NCBI RefSeq assembly: GCF_023700755.1
Contig: NZ_JAMKOJ010000010.1
Span: 1-64,000 of the forward strand
Direction of reading: 5' to 3'
Source: Allorhizobium sonneratiae
Lineage (GTDB): Bacteria > Pseudomonadota > Alphaproteobacteria > Rhizobiales > Rhizobiaceae
Length of the DNA stretch: 64,000 nucleotides
Shown here: one piece after another, positions 8,809 through 16,842 of the stretch
Layout: each line of letters starts with the position of its first letter
Numbering within the stretch: the first letter of the stretch is position 1
The notes under the pieces: generated by a model
Told to the model about the DNA's origin: nothing
The model's database searches: none
The model's input: the letters and a program-made list of their open reading frames with translations, nothing else
Translations under genes and position numbers: made by a program

Positions 8809-9893
8809 CGCCGTTTTTGCAAATTCGCGGCCTTGCCAAGCATTACGGCCCGGTGGTGGCGGTGAAGGATGTCAACCTCACCGTCTCCGAAGGCGAATTC
8901 ATGACCTTTCTCGGTCCGTCCGGTTCGGGAAAAAGCACCACGCTTTACATTCTGGCAGGTTTTGAGCGGCCAAGCGAGGGCGATATTCTGCTCAAGGGAC
9001 AAAGCCTTCTGCAAACGCCGTCGCATAAGCGCAATATCGGCATGGTGTTCCAGCGTTACACGCTGTTTCCGCATCTGTCTGTCGGGGAAAATATTGCCTT
9101 TCCGCTGAAGGTGCGCGGCTGGTCCAAGGCGGCGATCACCGAGCGCGTGCGCCAGATGCTGGCACTGGTGCGGCTCGAAGGGTTTGAGGACCGCAAACCC
9201 ACCGAAATGTCCGGCGGCCAGCAGCAGCGTGTGGCGCTGGCAAGAGCGCTGGCCTATGATCCGCCGGTTCTGTTGATGGACGAGCCGCTTTCGGCGCTGG
9301 ACAAGAAGCTGCGCGAAGAGATCCAGTATGAGATCCGCCGCATTCATCAGCAGACGGAAGTCACCATTCTCTATGTCACCCATGATCAGGAAGAAGCGCT
9401 GAGACTGTCCGACCGCATTGCCGTCTTTTCGCGCGGTGTCATTGACCAGATTGGCACGGGCGAGGCACTTTACGCCAATCCGGCCACCCGTTTCGTTGCC
9501 GGTTTCATCGGAGACAGCGATTTTCTGCCCTGCCGCCTGCTTGAAGAGCGCGGCGGCGAGGCTCGCATTGCCCTTGCCAGCGGCCAGACCATCGCCGGCA
9601 TTCCGCTGCATGGGCCGCAACAGTCAGCCGATAGCAAGGCAAAAGGCGAGGCGCTTTTGATGCTGAGACCCGAACGGCTGTCGCTCTCCACCAGCCGTAT
9701 CGATCAGGCGCTTGATGCCACGGTGGAGGACATCACCTTCCTCGGCAACCACATCCATGTTGCTACACGCATGGCCGATGGTTCGCTTGTGTCGGTGCGC
9801 CTGCCTTTCGGCCATCCCGCTGCCGAAGGGCTGCCGCGCGGCCAGGCCGTGTGGCTCAGTTTCGAGCCGGGTTCGGCCCATGTGTTTCAGTGA
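8805..9893 (+). CDS. ABC transporter ATP-binding protein (PotA type)
   Basis: A 362-residue ATPase. Walker A is GPSGSGKST (about 36-44), the signature is MSGGQQQRVALARAL, Walker B and D-loop are LLMDEPLSALD, and the switch His is in VTHDQEEA. The C-terminal ~120 residues form a TOBE-type regulatory domain, as in polyamine and iron importers. It is the last gene of the GntR-controlled operon. The 84-bp gap to the convergent Mn catalase gene shows no clear terminator hairpin. Confidence 0.92.
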   Translation: MTPFLQIRGLAKHYGPVVAVKDVNLTVSEGEFMTFLGPSGSGKSTTLYILAGFERPSEGDILLKGQSLLQTPSHKRNIGMVFQRYTLFPHLSVGENIAFPLKVRGWSKAAITERVRQMLALVRLEGFEDRKPTEMSGGQQQRVALARALAYDPPVLLMDEPLSALDKKLREEIQYEIRRIHQQTEVTILYVTHDQEEALRLSDRIAVFSRGVIDQIGTGEALYANPATRFVAGFIGDSDFLPCRLLEERGGEARIALASGQTIAGIPLHGPQQSADSKAKGEALLMLRPERLSLSTSRIDQALDATVEDITFLGNHIHVATRMADGSLVSVRLPFGHPAAEGLPRGQAVWLSFEPGSAHVFQ

Positions 9894-9977
9894 GCTTTCA
9901 GGGTTTTCAAAATTTCGATGCACAAAAACAGAGATCAGCATACCCAATCCAATTGTCTGTCCAATGCTTCAAGGGCC

Positions 9978-10802
9978 TTATAGCTGGTCGGTCTGGGCAC
10001 CGCTCTGCGGTCTTGCGCGACCGAGATTTGGCCTTTCGCCGAGTGGCTCCATCGGTCGGATGGAAAACTCGCCCTTGCCGTCCATGGAGGGGCCGTTGCT
10101 CCAGCGGCCTTCCGGCAGGGTTTCGCCGTTTTCCTGGAAGGTCAGGTAAACATAGCTGAAGTCCTGATTTTCCTCTTCCTGCGGGAAACTGTTGGGAATG
10201 GGGAAGACGTCTTCGGTCCCGCCCAGTTCTGCCAGGGCCGCCACCCATTGGTTCTGGTGCATGGTGTCGCGGGCGATGAGGAAGGAGAGCATGTCCTTCA
10301 TGCCGGGATCGCTTGTCATATTGTAGAGCCGCACGGCCAAAGTCCGGCCCGTGGCCTCCGCGGTGATATTGGCGCTCATGTCAGCAGCGATATTGCCGCT
10401 GGCATAGATATGCGACATGTTAAACGGAACACCATCGGAATCGACCGGCATGGCGGCAAGGCCGGATGACAGAAGATTTTTCATGTTGATACCGCCCATG
10501 ACCGCGCTTGCCACCGGGTCGGAAGCCACGTCCTCACGCAGTTTCAGCGGCGCGCCTTCCAGATTGAGTGCAGCGGCCGTCGCCAGCATTTCGATGTGGC
10601 CGAGTTCTTCCGTCGCCGTGTTCATCAGCATGTCGCGGATTTTCGGATTGCCGCGCGCACCGCAGGCCTGAAAGAAATATTGCATGGCGACGCGAATTTC
10701 GCCCTCGATGCCACCAATGGCCTGTTGCAGAGCGCGGGCGAAAATCGGGTCCGGTTTTTCGACGCGGACGGGATATTGCAGCTTGTTATCGGTATAAAAC
10801 AT
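9978..10802 (-). CDS. Manganese catalase
   Basis: A 274-residue non-haem dimanganese catalase that disproportionates H2O2. The ferritin-like four-helix bundle carries the expected metal-ligand regions: GIEGEIRVAMQYFFQ (about 32-46), TATEELGHIEM (about 65-75) and a later EATGRT / ARDTMHQNQW pair. ATG at 10802 has GAGGAG just upstream and is preferred over an earlier start at 10883. A GGAAC-N16-GGTT promoter lies 29 bp upstream on this strand. The gene is divergent from the SDR, which has its own similar promoter. The context is a general-stress island, so the likely job is peroxide protection in stationary or dry conditions. Confidence 0.92.
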   Translation of the reverse strand: MFYTDNKLQYPVRVEKPDPIFARALQQAIGGIEGEIRVAMQYFFQACGARGNPKIRDMLMNTATEELGHIEMLATAAALNLEGAPLKLREDVASDPVASAVMGGINMKNLLSSGLAAMPVDSDGVPFNMSHIYASGNIAADMSANITAEATGRTLAVRLYNMTSDPGMKDMLSFLIARDTMHQNQWVAALAELGGTEDVFPIPNSFPQEEENQDFSYVYLTFQENGETLPEGRWSNGPSMDGKGEFSIRPMEPLGERPNLGRARPQSGAQTDQL

Positions 10803-10830
10803 CGTCGGCTCCTCTGTTGCGAACCCCTCG

Positions 10831-10855
10831 AACCGGGAGGTGATGAAATGGTTCC
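10831..10855 (-). promoter_or_regulatory. EcfG-type stress promoter for Mn catalase
   Basis: On the minus strand GGAAC (10855-10851), 16 bp, then GGTT (10834-10831). This matches the GGAAC-N16/17-cGTT pattern of alphaproteobacterial EcfG sigma factors. The -10 element is 28 bp from the start codon. Confidence 0.72.
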
Positions 10856-10896
10856 AGACCGAAAAAATCGGCAGAAATGACAAGATTGCCGCGGCT

Positions 10897-10921
10897 GGAA
10901 CAAAGGCTGAAGGCTGCTGTT
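10897..10921 (+). promoter_or_regulatory. EcfG-type stress promoter for the SDR gene
   Basis: GGAAC (10897-10901), 16 bp, TGTT (10918-10921), 48 bp before the SDR start. It is back-to-back with the Mn catalase promoter. Confidence 0.7.
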
Positions 10922-10969
10922 TGGAAACCCGACGTCAGCGAAACCAGATGTCCTATCCAAGGAGCCGAC

Positions 10970-11857
10970 ATGAGCCAAACGAGCGAAAGACAGACGAACC
11001 AGGAGCACAGGCCGCAGCCACCCTTTCCCAAGCAACGCCAGCCGATGCCCGGCAAAACCGCCGATATGAGCCCGAAGCCAGACCATGGCGAAGACAGCTA
11101 TGAAGGCAGCGGTCGGCTGAAAGACAAGGTTGCCCTGATCACCGGCGGCGATTCCGGCATAGGCCGGGCTGTGGCCATCGCCTTTGCCCGGGAAGGTGCC
11201 GACATCGCCATTGCCTATCTGAACGAAGATGACGATGCCCGTGAAACCGCCGAATGGGTGGAAAAGGCCGGACGCAAGGTCCTGACCATTCCGGGCGATC
11301 TGAGCGAGGAGCAGCACGCCGTCGAGGTGATCAAAAAGGTGCTCGACAGGTTCGGCAGGATCGACATTCTCGTCAACAATGCCGCCCATCAGGCCAGTTT
11401 TGCCGATATCGACGACATTTCCGCCGAGGAATGGGACAAAACCTTCCGCACCAACATCTATTCGATGTTCTATCTGAGCAAGGAGGCCTTGCGCTATATG
11501 AAGCCGGGGTCTGCGATCATCAACACCGCCTCGATCAATTCGACTGATCCTTCGCCCAGCCTTCTCGCCTATGCCACGACCAAAGGGGCGATTGCCAATT
11601 TCACCGTCGGGCTTTCCGGTCTGGTCGCCGCCAACGGCATACGGGTCAATGCGGTGGCGCCCGGCCCGATCTGGACGCCGCTGATCCCCTCCACCATGCC
11701 GGAAGGCAAGGTGGAGAATTTCGGCAAGAACACGCCACTCGGACGCGCAGGTCAACCGGCAGAACTTGCCCCGACCTATGTGCTGCTGGCGTCATCCCAG
11801 TCAAGCTACACCACCGGGGCGATCATGGAGATTACCGGCGGGCGACCCATGCTCTAA
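10970..11857 (+). CDS. SDR family oxidoreductase (YghA-like)
   Basis: About 295 residues. A charged, Pro/Gln-rich N-terminal tail (about 1-45) precedes a classical short-chain dehydrogenase domain: the NAD(P) motif TGGDSGIGRA, NNAA, a catalytic Ser in INTASINS, YATTK as the Tyr-x3-Lys pair, and PGPIWTPL. The tail plus GGDSGIGRA is characteristic of the YghA / general-stress-protein-39 group of SDRs, whose substrates are not well established. ATG at 10970 lies 5 bp after AAGGAG. An EcfG-like promoter sits upstream and a strong terminator follows. Confidence 0.88.
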   Translation: MSQTSERQTNQEHRPQPPFPKQRQPMPGKTADMSPKPDHGEDSYEGSGRLKDKVALITGGDSGIGRAVAIAFAREGADIAIAYLNEDDDARETAEWVEKAGRKVLTIPGDLSEEQHAVEVIKKVLDRFGRIDILVNNAAHQASFADIDDISAEEWDKTFRTNIYSMFYLSKEALRYMKPGSAIINTASINSTDPSPSLLAYATTKGAIANFTVGLSGLVAANGIRVNAVAPGPIWTPLIPSTMPEGKVENFGKNTPLGRAGQPAELAPTYVLLASSQSSYTTGAIMEITGGRPML

Positions 11858-11947
11858 CCCTCAGATGAGGCCGATGGAGGCCACATCGATGCACATTATC
11901 AGGGGACGTGGGCAGGATTTTCCCCTGACAGCGGACAAGACATAATT

Positions 11948-11996
11948 CAGAGCCTGTCTGGTTCAGTCCGAACCTGACAGGCTCTGAAGCATTTTT
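11948..11996 (+). terminator. Rho-independent terminator after the SDR gene
   Basis: CAGAGCCTGTC (11948-11958) pairs perfectly with GACAGGCTCTG (11976-11986), an inner GGTTC/GAACC stem caps it, and AAGCATTTTT follows. It lies between convergent genes and may serve both directions. Confidence 0.8.
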
Positions 11997-12054
11997 GTAT
12001 TTCAGACCCGGGCTGTATCCGGCAACATGGATCGTCTTTGATATGGTGAGCGGC

Positions 12055-12432
12055 TCAATGCCGTGCACCATCATCTCCCTGCCACATCAGCGCCCTCAGG
12101 ATTTCATCGATATCGTCCGGATGGATGGTCAGCGTGTAAGGGGAATAACGCCCGATGACATCATCGGCATGGGCAATGAACAGAAAGGGCAGGGCGCGCA
12201 TTTCAAATTGCTCGACAAGTTGCACCATGGTCTCGGCGCTTTCGCACACATCAATCAGAATTCCATGCACCTGTTCAGCCGTGATGCTTGCAGCATCAGC
12301 AGAAGGAATCGGCCCAAGAAGATCGACACCCTGTTTTTTCCAGTTTTTTCGGATATCCTCGGTTACCAGATAATCGCGTCCGATGACCGCCAGCCTGTAT
12401 TCCGTCACATGATCATCAAAGCACATCTGCAC
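12055..12432 (-). CDS. Receiver-like (degenerate response regulator) small protein
   Basis: A 125-residue single-domain protein with the alternating strand/helix pattern of a CheY-type receiver: a first strand around RLAVIGRD, a strand GILIDVCES whose Asp (about 59) sits where the phosphorylated Asp would be, and a strand PFLFIAHADD. The usual acidic pair after strand 1 and the conserved Lys after strand 5 are not evident, so phosphorylation may be lost. No output domain is present. Similar short receivers occur in rhizobial stress loci. Start uncertain: ATG at 12432 or 12426. No EcfG-like promoter was found upstream. Function unknown. Confidence 0.6.
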   Translation of the reverse strand: MQMCFDDHVTEYRLAVIGRDYLVTEDIRKNWKKQGVDLLGPIPSADAASITAEQVHGILIDVCESAETMVQLVEQFEMRALPFLFIAHADDVIGRYSPYTLTIHPDDIDEILRALMWQGDDGARH

Positions 12433-12777
12433 TGCCCGTCATCGCGATTTATGAGCGAGTGTGCCCCGCCATACCATTCAAGCGCCGTTTCCATCCAAAG
12501 ATCAATGCAGCATCATGTATTGAAGCTACTGTAGAGGGAATGCTCTAACACTTTGGATATGCTGTTCAATTTTCGCCTGTCGCCGGTCAAGGCAAAGGTA
12601 TGTGGCAGCAAAGCACTGTGATAACATTACGTCAGACGTAAGCGACCGGATCACCCGCAGGTGCATATTTCTTCGCCCTGACTTGTCGAGACGCGTTTTA
12701 CGATGGGAGCATCCACTCCTGCGCCTTTTCCGGGTTTCGCCGATTTTACCTTTCCTCAAACCCACAAGACATGTCCG
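12433..12777. other. Intergenic region without a convincing gene
   Basis: This is the left part of a gap of about 510 bp between the receiver-like gene and the true end of the broken methyltransferase. I see no supported ORF here. The rest of the gap is filled by two repeat elements (12778-12817 and 12837-12939). Confidence 0.5.
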
Positions 12778-12817
12778 ACAGCGCCGTGCGTTTTATCAAA
12801 CGCACAAAGGACGCTGT
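12778..12817. repeat. Dispersed palindromic repeat, family A (degenerate copy)
   Basis: ACAGCG...CGCTGT forms the outer stem. GTGCGTTT (12786-12793) and AAACGCAC (12798-12805) form a perfect inner hairpin. The 3' side, ACAAAGGACGCTGTAAC followed by TTTTAAT, matches the copies at 30855-30902 and 38304-38371. Confidence 0.7.
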
Positions 12818-12836
12818 AACCTTTTAATGATGCAGG

Positions 12837-12939
12837 AGAGCATTGTCCTGAGAAAAGTGTGAAACGGGTTTCCCTCCGGAAATGCCCAAAACCAAAGAGA
12901 GAGGCTCTGCATGTTTCGACGTGAGACGCAGAGGCTCTC
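12837..12939 (-). repeat. Dispersed repeat, family B (about 103 bp)
   Basis: An imperfect copy, in opposite orientation, of the element at 16856-16962. Shared features are AGAGCATT at one end, GTTTCCCTCCGGAAATGC in the middle and an arm ending GAGGCTCTC. It abuts the true stop codon (12944-12946) of the methyltransferase reading frame. Confidence 0.7.
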
Positions 12940-12943
12940 ACGG

Positions 12944-13598
12944 TCAGGCAATGGCCGGCGGCGTCTCGGTGGCATAGGGCCGCTGCCCGCGCCGGCAGAG
13001 ATAGACCTCCCGTTCGGGATGGGCGAGCAGGGTGAAACCGGCACTGCGCAGCATGGCTTCGGCGGCTGCGGTATTGGGAATGAACCAGTTTGTCGGATCG
13101 CCGGCATAGCGATCCTCGATGAAAAACAGGATCGCCCACGGCGTGCTCATAAAGCAGGTCGAGCGCCAGAAGCGGATGGCGCAGATGATAGAGCACGCCC
13201 ATGAACAGCACGAGATCGAAGCGCTCCCCAAGCCTTGCGACATCATAGACCGACATCTGTCGGAATTCGACATCGAGCCCGGCCTGATCGGCGGCAAACT
13301 GCGCTTGGCGCAGATAATGCGCATCGGTATCGATGCCAACGACCCGCCCTGCCTTGCGGCGCTTCATTTCCAGTGTGTAAAATCCGGCATTGCAGCCAAT
13401 ATCGAGCACGCTGCGCCCGCCGAGATCCTCCGGCAGCAGATGGCGAAATCCCTGCCATTTGAAGGCGGGGTAATCTCCCAGCGGATGGGATGGCGCCGTC
13501 TCGATGCCTGAAATGCGCAAATTCTGAAACCAGGGACCAAGCGCTTCGATGCGCTGGCGAAGATCGTCCCTTCTTTCGGGTTTGAGGCGTCTGTCCAT
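12944..13598 (-). pseudogene. TIGR04290-like SAM methyltransferase, frameshifted
   Basis: The first 156 residues form a class I methyltransferase: SAM motif SVLDIGCNAGFYTLEM, GIDTDAHYL, and FMGVLYHLRHPLLALDLL. After LYEHAVGD (near 13128) this frame continues as unrelated sequence that runs into downstream repeats. The family C terminus continues in another frame instead: FIEDRYAGDPTNWFIPN, AEAMLRSAGFTLLAHP, EVYLCRR, ending at 12944. The segment that normally joins these parts (about 35-40 residues in relatives, from memory) also seems missing. This suggests a short internal deletion with a frameshift. It is the last gene of the glycan operon and probably inactive, unless the shift is a sequencing error. 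Confidence 0.7.
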
Positions 13599-13601
13599 GA
13601 A

Positions 13602-14633
13602 TTACACCCCCTGCGCCAGCTGTTCGCCGCTTAGGGACGACTGAGAGGCGGAACGGGCAGGCGTTGTTCCCATCTCTATGGCAAACCAGTTCACGGTTTC
13701 GCTGAGCCCCTTTGCCAGCGGTACCTGCGGCTGCCAGCCGAGCAGCGTTTTTGCCCGGGAAATATCGGGGCGGCGGCGGCGCGGATCGTCCACCGGCAGG
13801 GGCCGGGTGACGAGCGGACCGGCCTCGGGCACCATATCCCGCACCATGTCCGCCAGACCGTTGACCGTCAGCTCTTCCGGATTGCCGAGATTGACCGGGC
13901 CTTGCGGATTTGTCTCGACCGCCATCAGCGCCATCAGCCCGCGCACCAGATCGCTGACATAGCAGAAGGAGCGGGTCTGGCCGCCATGGCCGTAAATTGT
14001 CAGCGGCTGGCCGGACAAGGCCTGCACGATCAGGTTGGAGACGATGCGCCCGTCATCGGCACGCATGCGCGGACCATAGGTGTTGAAAATCCGGGCGACG
14101 CGCACATCCGCTGCTTTTGCCCGCAGCATGTCGAAACACAAGGCTTCGGCGGCCCGCTTGCCCTCATCGTAACAGGCGCGCGGACCCGTGCAGTTGACAT
14201 GGCCGAGATAATCCTCACGCTGTGGATGTTGTTCCGGATCGCCATAGACCTCGCTGGTCGAGGCCTGCAGAAAACGCGCGCCCGTTCTGGCCGCCAGCGC
14301 CAGAAGATTGCCGCTGCCTCGCACGCAGGTCATCATCGTATGGATCGGATCGGCCTGATAATGCGGCGGCGAGGCCGCGCAGGCGAGATTGTAGATCCGG
14401 TCCGGCCGCTCATCGAGATCGGTCAGATCGCAGATATCGGCGCGGATCAGACGGAAATCCGGATGGTTGAGAAGCGGCCTCACGGTTTCCATCCGTCCCG
14501 TCAGGAAATTGTCGACGCAGATGACCCGGCATCCCTGCGTCAGCAGCGCATCCATGAGATGAGAACCGATAAAACCGGCTCCGCCGGCCACAAGAACCGT
14601 TCCGCCTCTGGTGCGGCCATGTTTTCTCGCCAT
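13602..14633 (-). CDS. NAD-dependent sugar-nucleotide epimerase/decarboxylase (UDP-xylose synthase-like SDR)
   Basis: About 343 residues of the extended SDR fold: NAD motif VLVAGGAGFIGSHL near the start, LACAASPPHYQ, a catalytic Ser/Thr region QASTSEVYGDP, and ACYDEGKRAAE giving the Tyr-x3-Lys pair in the form typical of UDP-glucuronate decarboxylases. RIFNTYGPRM and TRSFCYVSDLV are also family-typical. ATG at 14633 is preferred because AAAGGAG lies 8 bp before it; an upstream ATG at 14651 includes that Shine-Dalgarno in the coding region. It probably makes a UDP-pentose donor for the adjacent glycosyltransferases. It lies in the minus-strand operon starting at 22416. Confidence 0.82.
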   Translation of the reverse strand: MARKHGRTRGGTVLVAGGAGFIGSHLMDALLTQGCRVICVDNFLTGRMETVRPLLNHPDFRLIRADICDLTDLDERPDRIYNLACAASPPHYQADPIHTMMTCVRGSGNLLALAARTGARFLQASTSEVYGDPEQHPQREDYLGHVNCTGPRACYDEGKRAAEALCFDMLRAKAADVRVARIFNTYGPRMRADDGRIVSNLIVQALSGQPLTIYGHGGQTRSFCYVSDLVRGLMALMAVETNPQGPVNLGNPEELTVNGLADMVRDMVPEAGPLVTRPLPVDDPRRRRPDISRAKTLLGWQPQVPLAKGLSETVNWFAIEMGTTPARSASQSSLSGEQLAQGV

Positions 14634-14647
14634 CTCGAAAGCTCCTT

Positions 14648-15754
14648 TCATCGTGTTGCTGACAATTTTTCTGAGAAGGGCCGTGGCAAAATGGCGGAAA
14701 GCGTCTGCACAAGCTCGCGTGCCCGCATCCGCCCCGTATGCCCGCTCATAACCCGGTCACGGGCGGCATCGGCCAGTGCGGTGCGCCGTGCATCCGGCAT
14801 CTCCGTCAGTGCCGCAACCACATCCTCCACGCCTCTTGCCACCAGGATTGCCTCGTCTTTCGGCAGAAGTTCGTCGAGGCCGGGCCACCAGTCGCTGATG
14901 ATCGGCACGCCGCAGGCCGCCGCCTCGAACAGCCGCACACTGGGCGACCAGCCCGCCGCGATCATGTTGGCGCGGGTGACATTGAGGGTGAAGCGCTGGC
15001 GGCTGTAGAAGGCGGCGTGCTGCGACGGCGGCAGATGTTCGATGCGCTCGACATTGTCCGGCCAGACAATCGTGTCGGGATATTGCGAACCGGCAACGAC
15101 AAAGCGGCGCTCCGGCAGCAGTCTTGCCGGTTCGATCAGCAGCGTTTCCAGCGTCTTCTGTCGGTCGACACTGTAAGTGCCGAGATAACCGAGATCCCAG
15201 CGCGGCGGCTCGCCGCTGTTTCTGTACAGTGCGGGATCGACCGAGCAGTAAAGGGCTGCGGGATGGCGGGCGCCATAATGGCTTTTCAACAGCGTCAGAA
15301 CCGGACCGCCGGAGAAACTGAAATAGACGTCGAACAGCGGCACTTGCCGCATTGCCAGATAATCGGCCTCTTGCCCATCGAGAAGCGCCATCGTCACCGG
15401 CGTGTCGATATCGTAACAACAGATCCGGCGTGGGCGAAGCGCCATCACCCTGTCGATCACGGCAATGCCTTCAGGCACATAGGAGCCGATGATGACGGCA
15501 TCGGCGGTGCGAAGCCGCTCTCCATGGGTTTCCAGCATGGCATCGATGCTGCGATAGGTGGCAAATGTGCAGAAATCCGGTTCCGGCAGGTCGCGGTTGT
15601 CGGCATACCAGGGCGTGTCGCGTTCCAGAAAGAGAACGGAATGGCCCTCCTGTTTCAACCCCCTGAGCAGGGCCCGATAGGTGGTGGCATGGCCATTGCC
15701 CCAGGAGGAGGAAAGCGACAGGCCGATGAAGACGAGATCGAGCGACCGGCTCAT
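14648..15754 (-). CDS. CgeB-like glycosyltransferase
   Basis: A 368-residue GT-B type protein of the CgeB / glycosyl transferases group 1-like families. The N-terminal half opens LDLVFIGLSLSSSWGNGHAT. The C-terminal half carries LNVTRANMIAAGWSPSVRLFEAAACGVPIISDWW, the donor-binding Glu region shared with its two paralogues. The start overlaps the previous gene by ATGA. Three such paralogues in tandem (14648, 15751, 16839) imply sequential sugar additions or alternative donors. Acceptor and donor unknown. Confidence 0.82.
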   Translation of the reverse strand: MSRSLDLVFIGLSLSSSWGNGHATTYRALLRGLKQEGHSVLFLERDTPWYADNRDLPEPDFCTFATYRSIDAMLETHGERLRTADAVIIGSYVPEGIAVIDRVMALRPRRICCYDIDTPVTMALLDGQEADYLAMRQVPLFDVYFSFSGGPVLTLLKSHYGARHPAALYCSVDPALYRNSGEPPRWDLGYLGTYSVDRQKTLETLLIEPARLLPERRFVVAGSQYPDTIVWPDNVERIEHLPPSQHAAFYSRQRFTLNVTRANMIAAGWSPSVRLFEAAACGVPIISDWWPGLDELLPKDEAILVARGVEDVVAALTEMPDARRTALADAARDRVMSGHTGRMRARELVQTLSAILPRPFSEKLSATR

Positions 15755-16842
15755 GCCACAGCCTCCTTCCGCGCCAGAGCGGTCCGCCGCAACAGACGAT
15801 CCACCTGATCAGCCCGGTGGGCATAGGTGTGTTCCGTCAGAATGCGGGTCATGGCCCGAAGACCGATCGCCTCGGCCTGATCGCGGCTCAGCCCGGCCAG
15901 AAGCTCACGCACGTCGCGTCCGTCACGGGCAACGAGCACTTCTGCGTCGGGCTTGAGAAACAGCTCGATGCCGTCCCAGTGATCGGTGATCAGGCATGCG
16001 CCAGCCCCTGCCGCCTCGAAAACCCGCGTTGCCGGTGAAAAACCGGTTTCGGCCATGCTGTCGCGGGAAATGTTGATGATCGCCTTGGGGCTGGCGTAAA
16101 AGGCATTGTGATCGGCCGTGCCGACATGCCCGATGATGGAAAGATTGGCGAGATCGGGCCTGCCATCCCAGCCCGCCCCACCGAGAAGAAAGCGCTGATC
16201 GGGCATTTGAGCCGCGGGGGTGAAGAAAAATTCCTCGACCCGCCTTTCCCGGTCGGGCAGCCGGTTGCCGAGAAAAGCCAGATCGGCGGCAAAGCGGGGT
16301 TCCGGCGCAACCGGATGATGGGCGTCGGGATCGAGCGCATTATAGACGGGAATGCAATCGCGCGCGCCAAGGGCGAGGTAAGCGGAGACCACCGGATCGC
16401 CGCCGCCATAGGTCAGCACCAGATCGAGCTTTGCCAAAGCCTGACGCAGCGGATGATCCGGCGCTTCGCGCAGCGTGGCAAGCGTTGCTGGTGCATCCAC
16501 ATCCCAGAACAGCGTCAACGCATCGCTGCGGGCGTGCAGCAGCAGTTCTTCCAGCAGGCGGTCGTCCTCGAAGCCGACGCCGCTTGCCTTGATAATGACG
16601 TCTGCCGCACCGGCTTCAGTGGCGACGGTGCGCAGCCCTGCCAGCGTGCCGGGATAGACGATGACCTTGCACCAGCCGGGCGGATCGATGTCGCGGTGGC
16701 TCTGGCGATCGTAAACATCCGGCTCATAAAAGGTGATGTCATGGCCCTTCAGCGCCAGTGCCCGCAGCATGCCGCGATAATAGGTGGCGGCGCCATTCCA
16801 GTAGGAGGAGAGCAGGCTCGATCCGTAAAAGGCGATTTTCAT
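15751..16842 (-). CDS. CgeB-like glycosyltransferase
   Basis: A 363-residue paralogue of its neighbours. The N-terminal segment KIAFYGSSLLSSYWNGAATY parallels SLSSSWGNGHATTY in the next gene. The C-terminal donor-site region is INISRDSMAETGFSPATRVFEAAGAGACLITDHW. The start overlaps the preceding gene by ATGA, with AGGAGG upstream lying at the edge of a family B repeat (16856-16962). It probably works in the cytoplasm on a lipid-linked or soluble acceptor together with the other transferases. Confidence 0.82.
   Translation of the reverse strand: MKIAFYGSSLLSSYWNGAATYYRGMLRALALKGHDITFYEPDVYDRQSHRDIDPPGWCKVIVYPGTLAGLRTVATEAGAADVIIKASGVGFEDDRLLEELLLHARSDALTLFWDVDAPATLATLREAPDHPLRQALAKLDLVLTYGGGDPVVSAYLALGARDCIPVYNALDPDAHHPVAPEPRFAADLAFLGNRLPDRERRVEEFFFTPAAQMPDQRFLLGGAGWDGRPDLANLSIIGHVGTADHNAFYASPKAIINISRDSMAETGFSPATRVFEAAGAGACLITDHWDGIELFLKPDAEVLVARDGRDVRELLAGLSRDQAEAIGLRAMTRILTEHTYAHRADQVDRLLRRTALARKEAVA

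Noticed and set aside
12756-12943. Apparent C-terminal extension of the methyltransferase to 12756
   Set aside because: After the frameshift this tail translates intergenic repeats of families A and B. The authentic C terminus is in another frame and ends at 12944.
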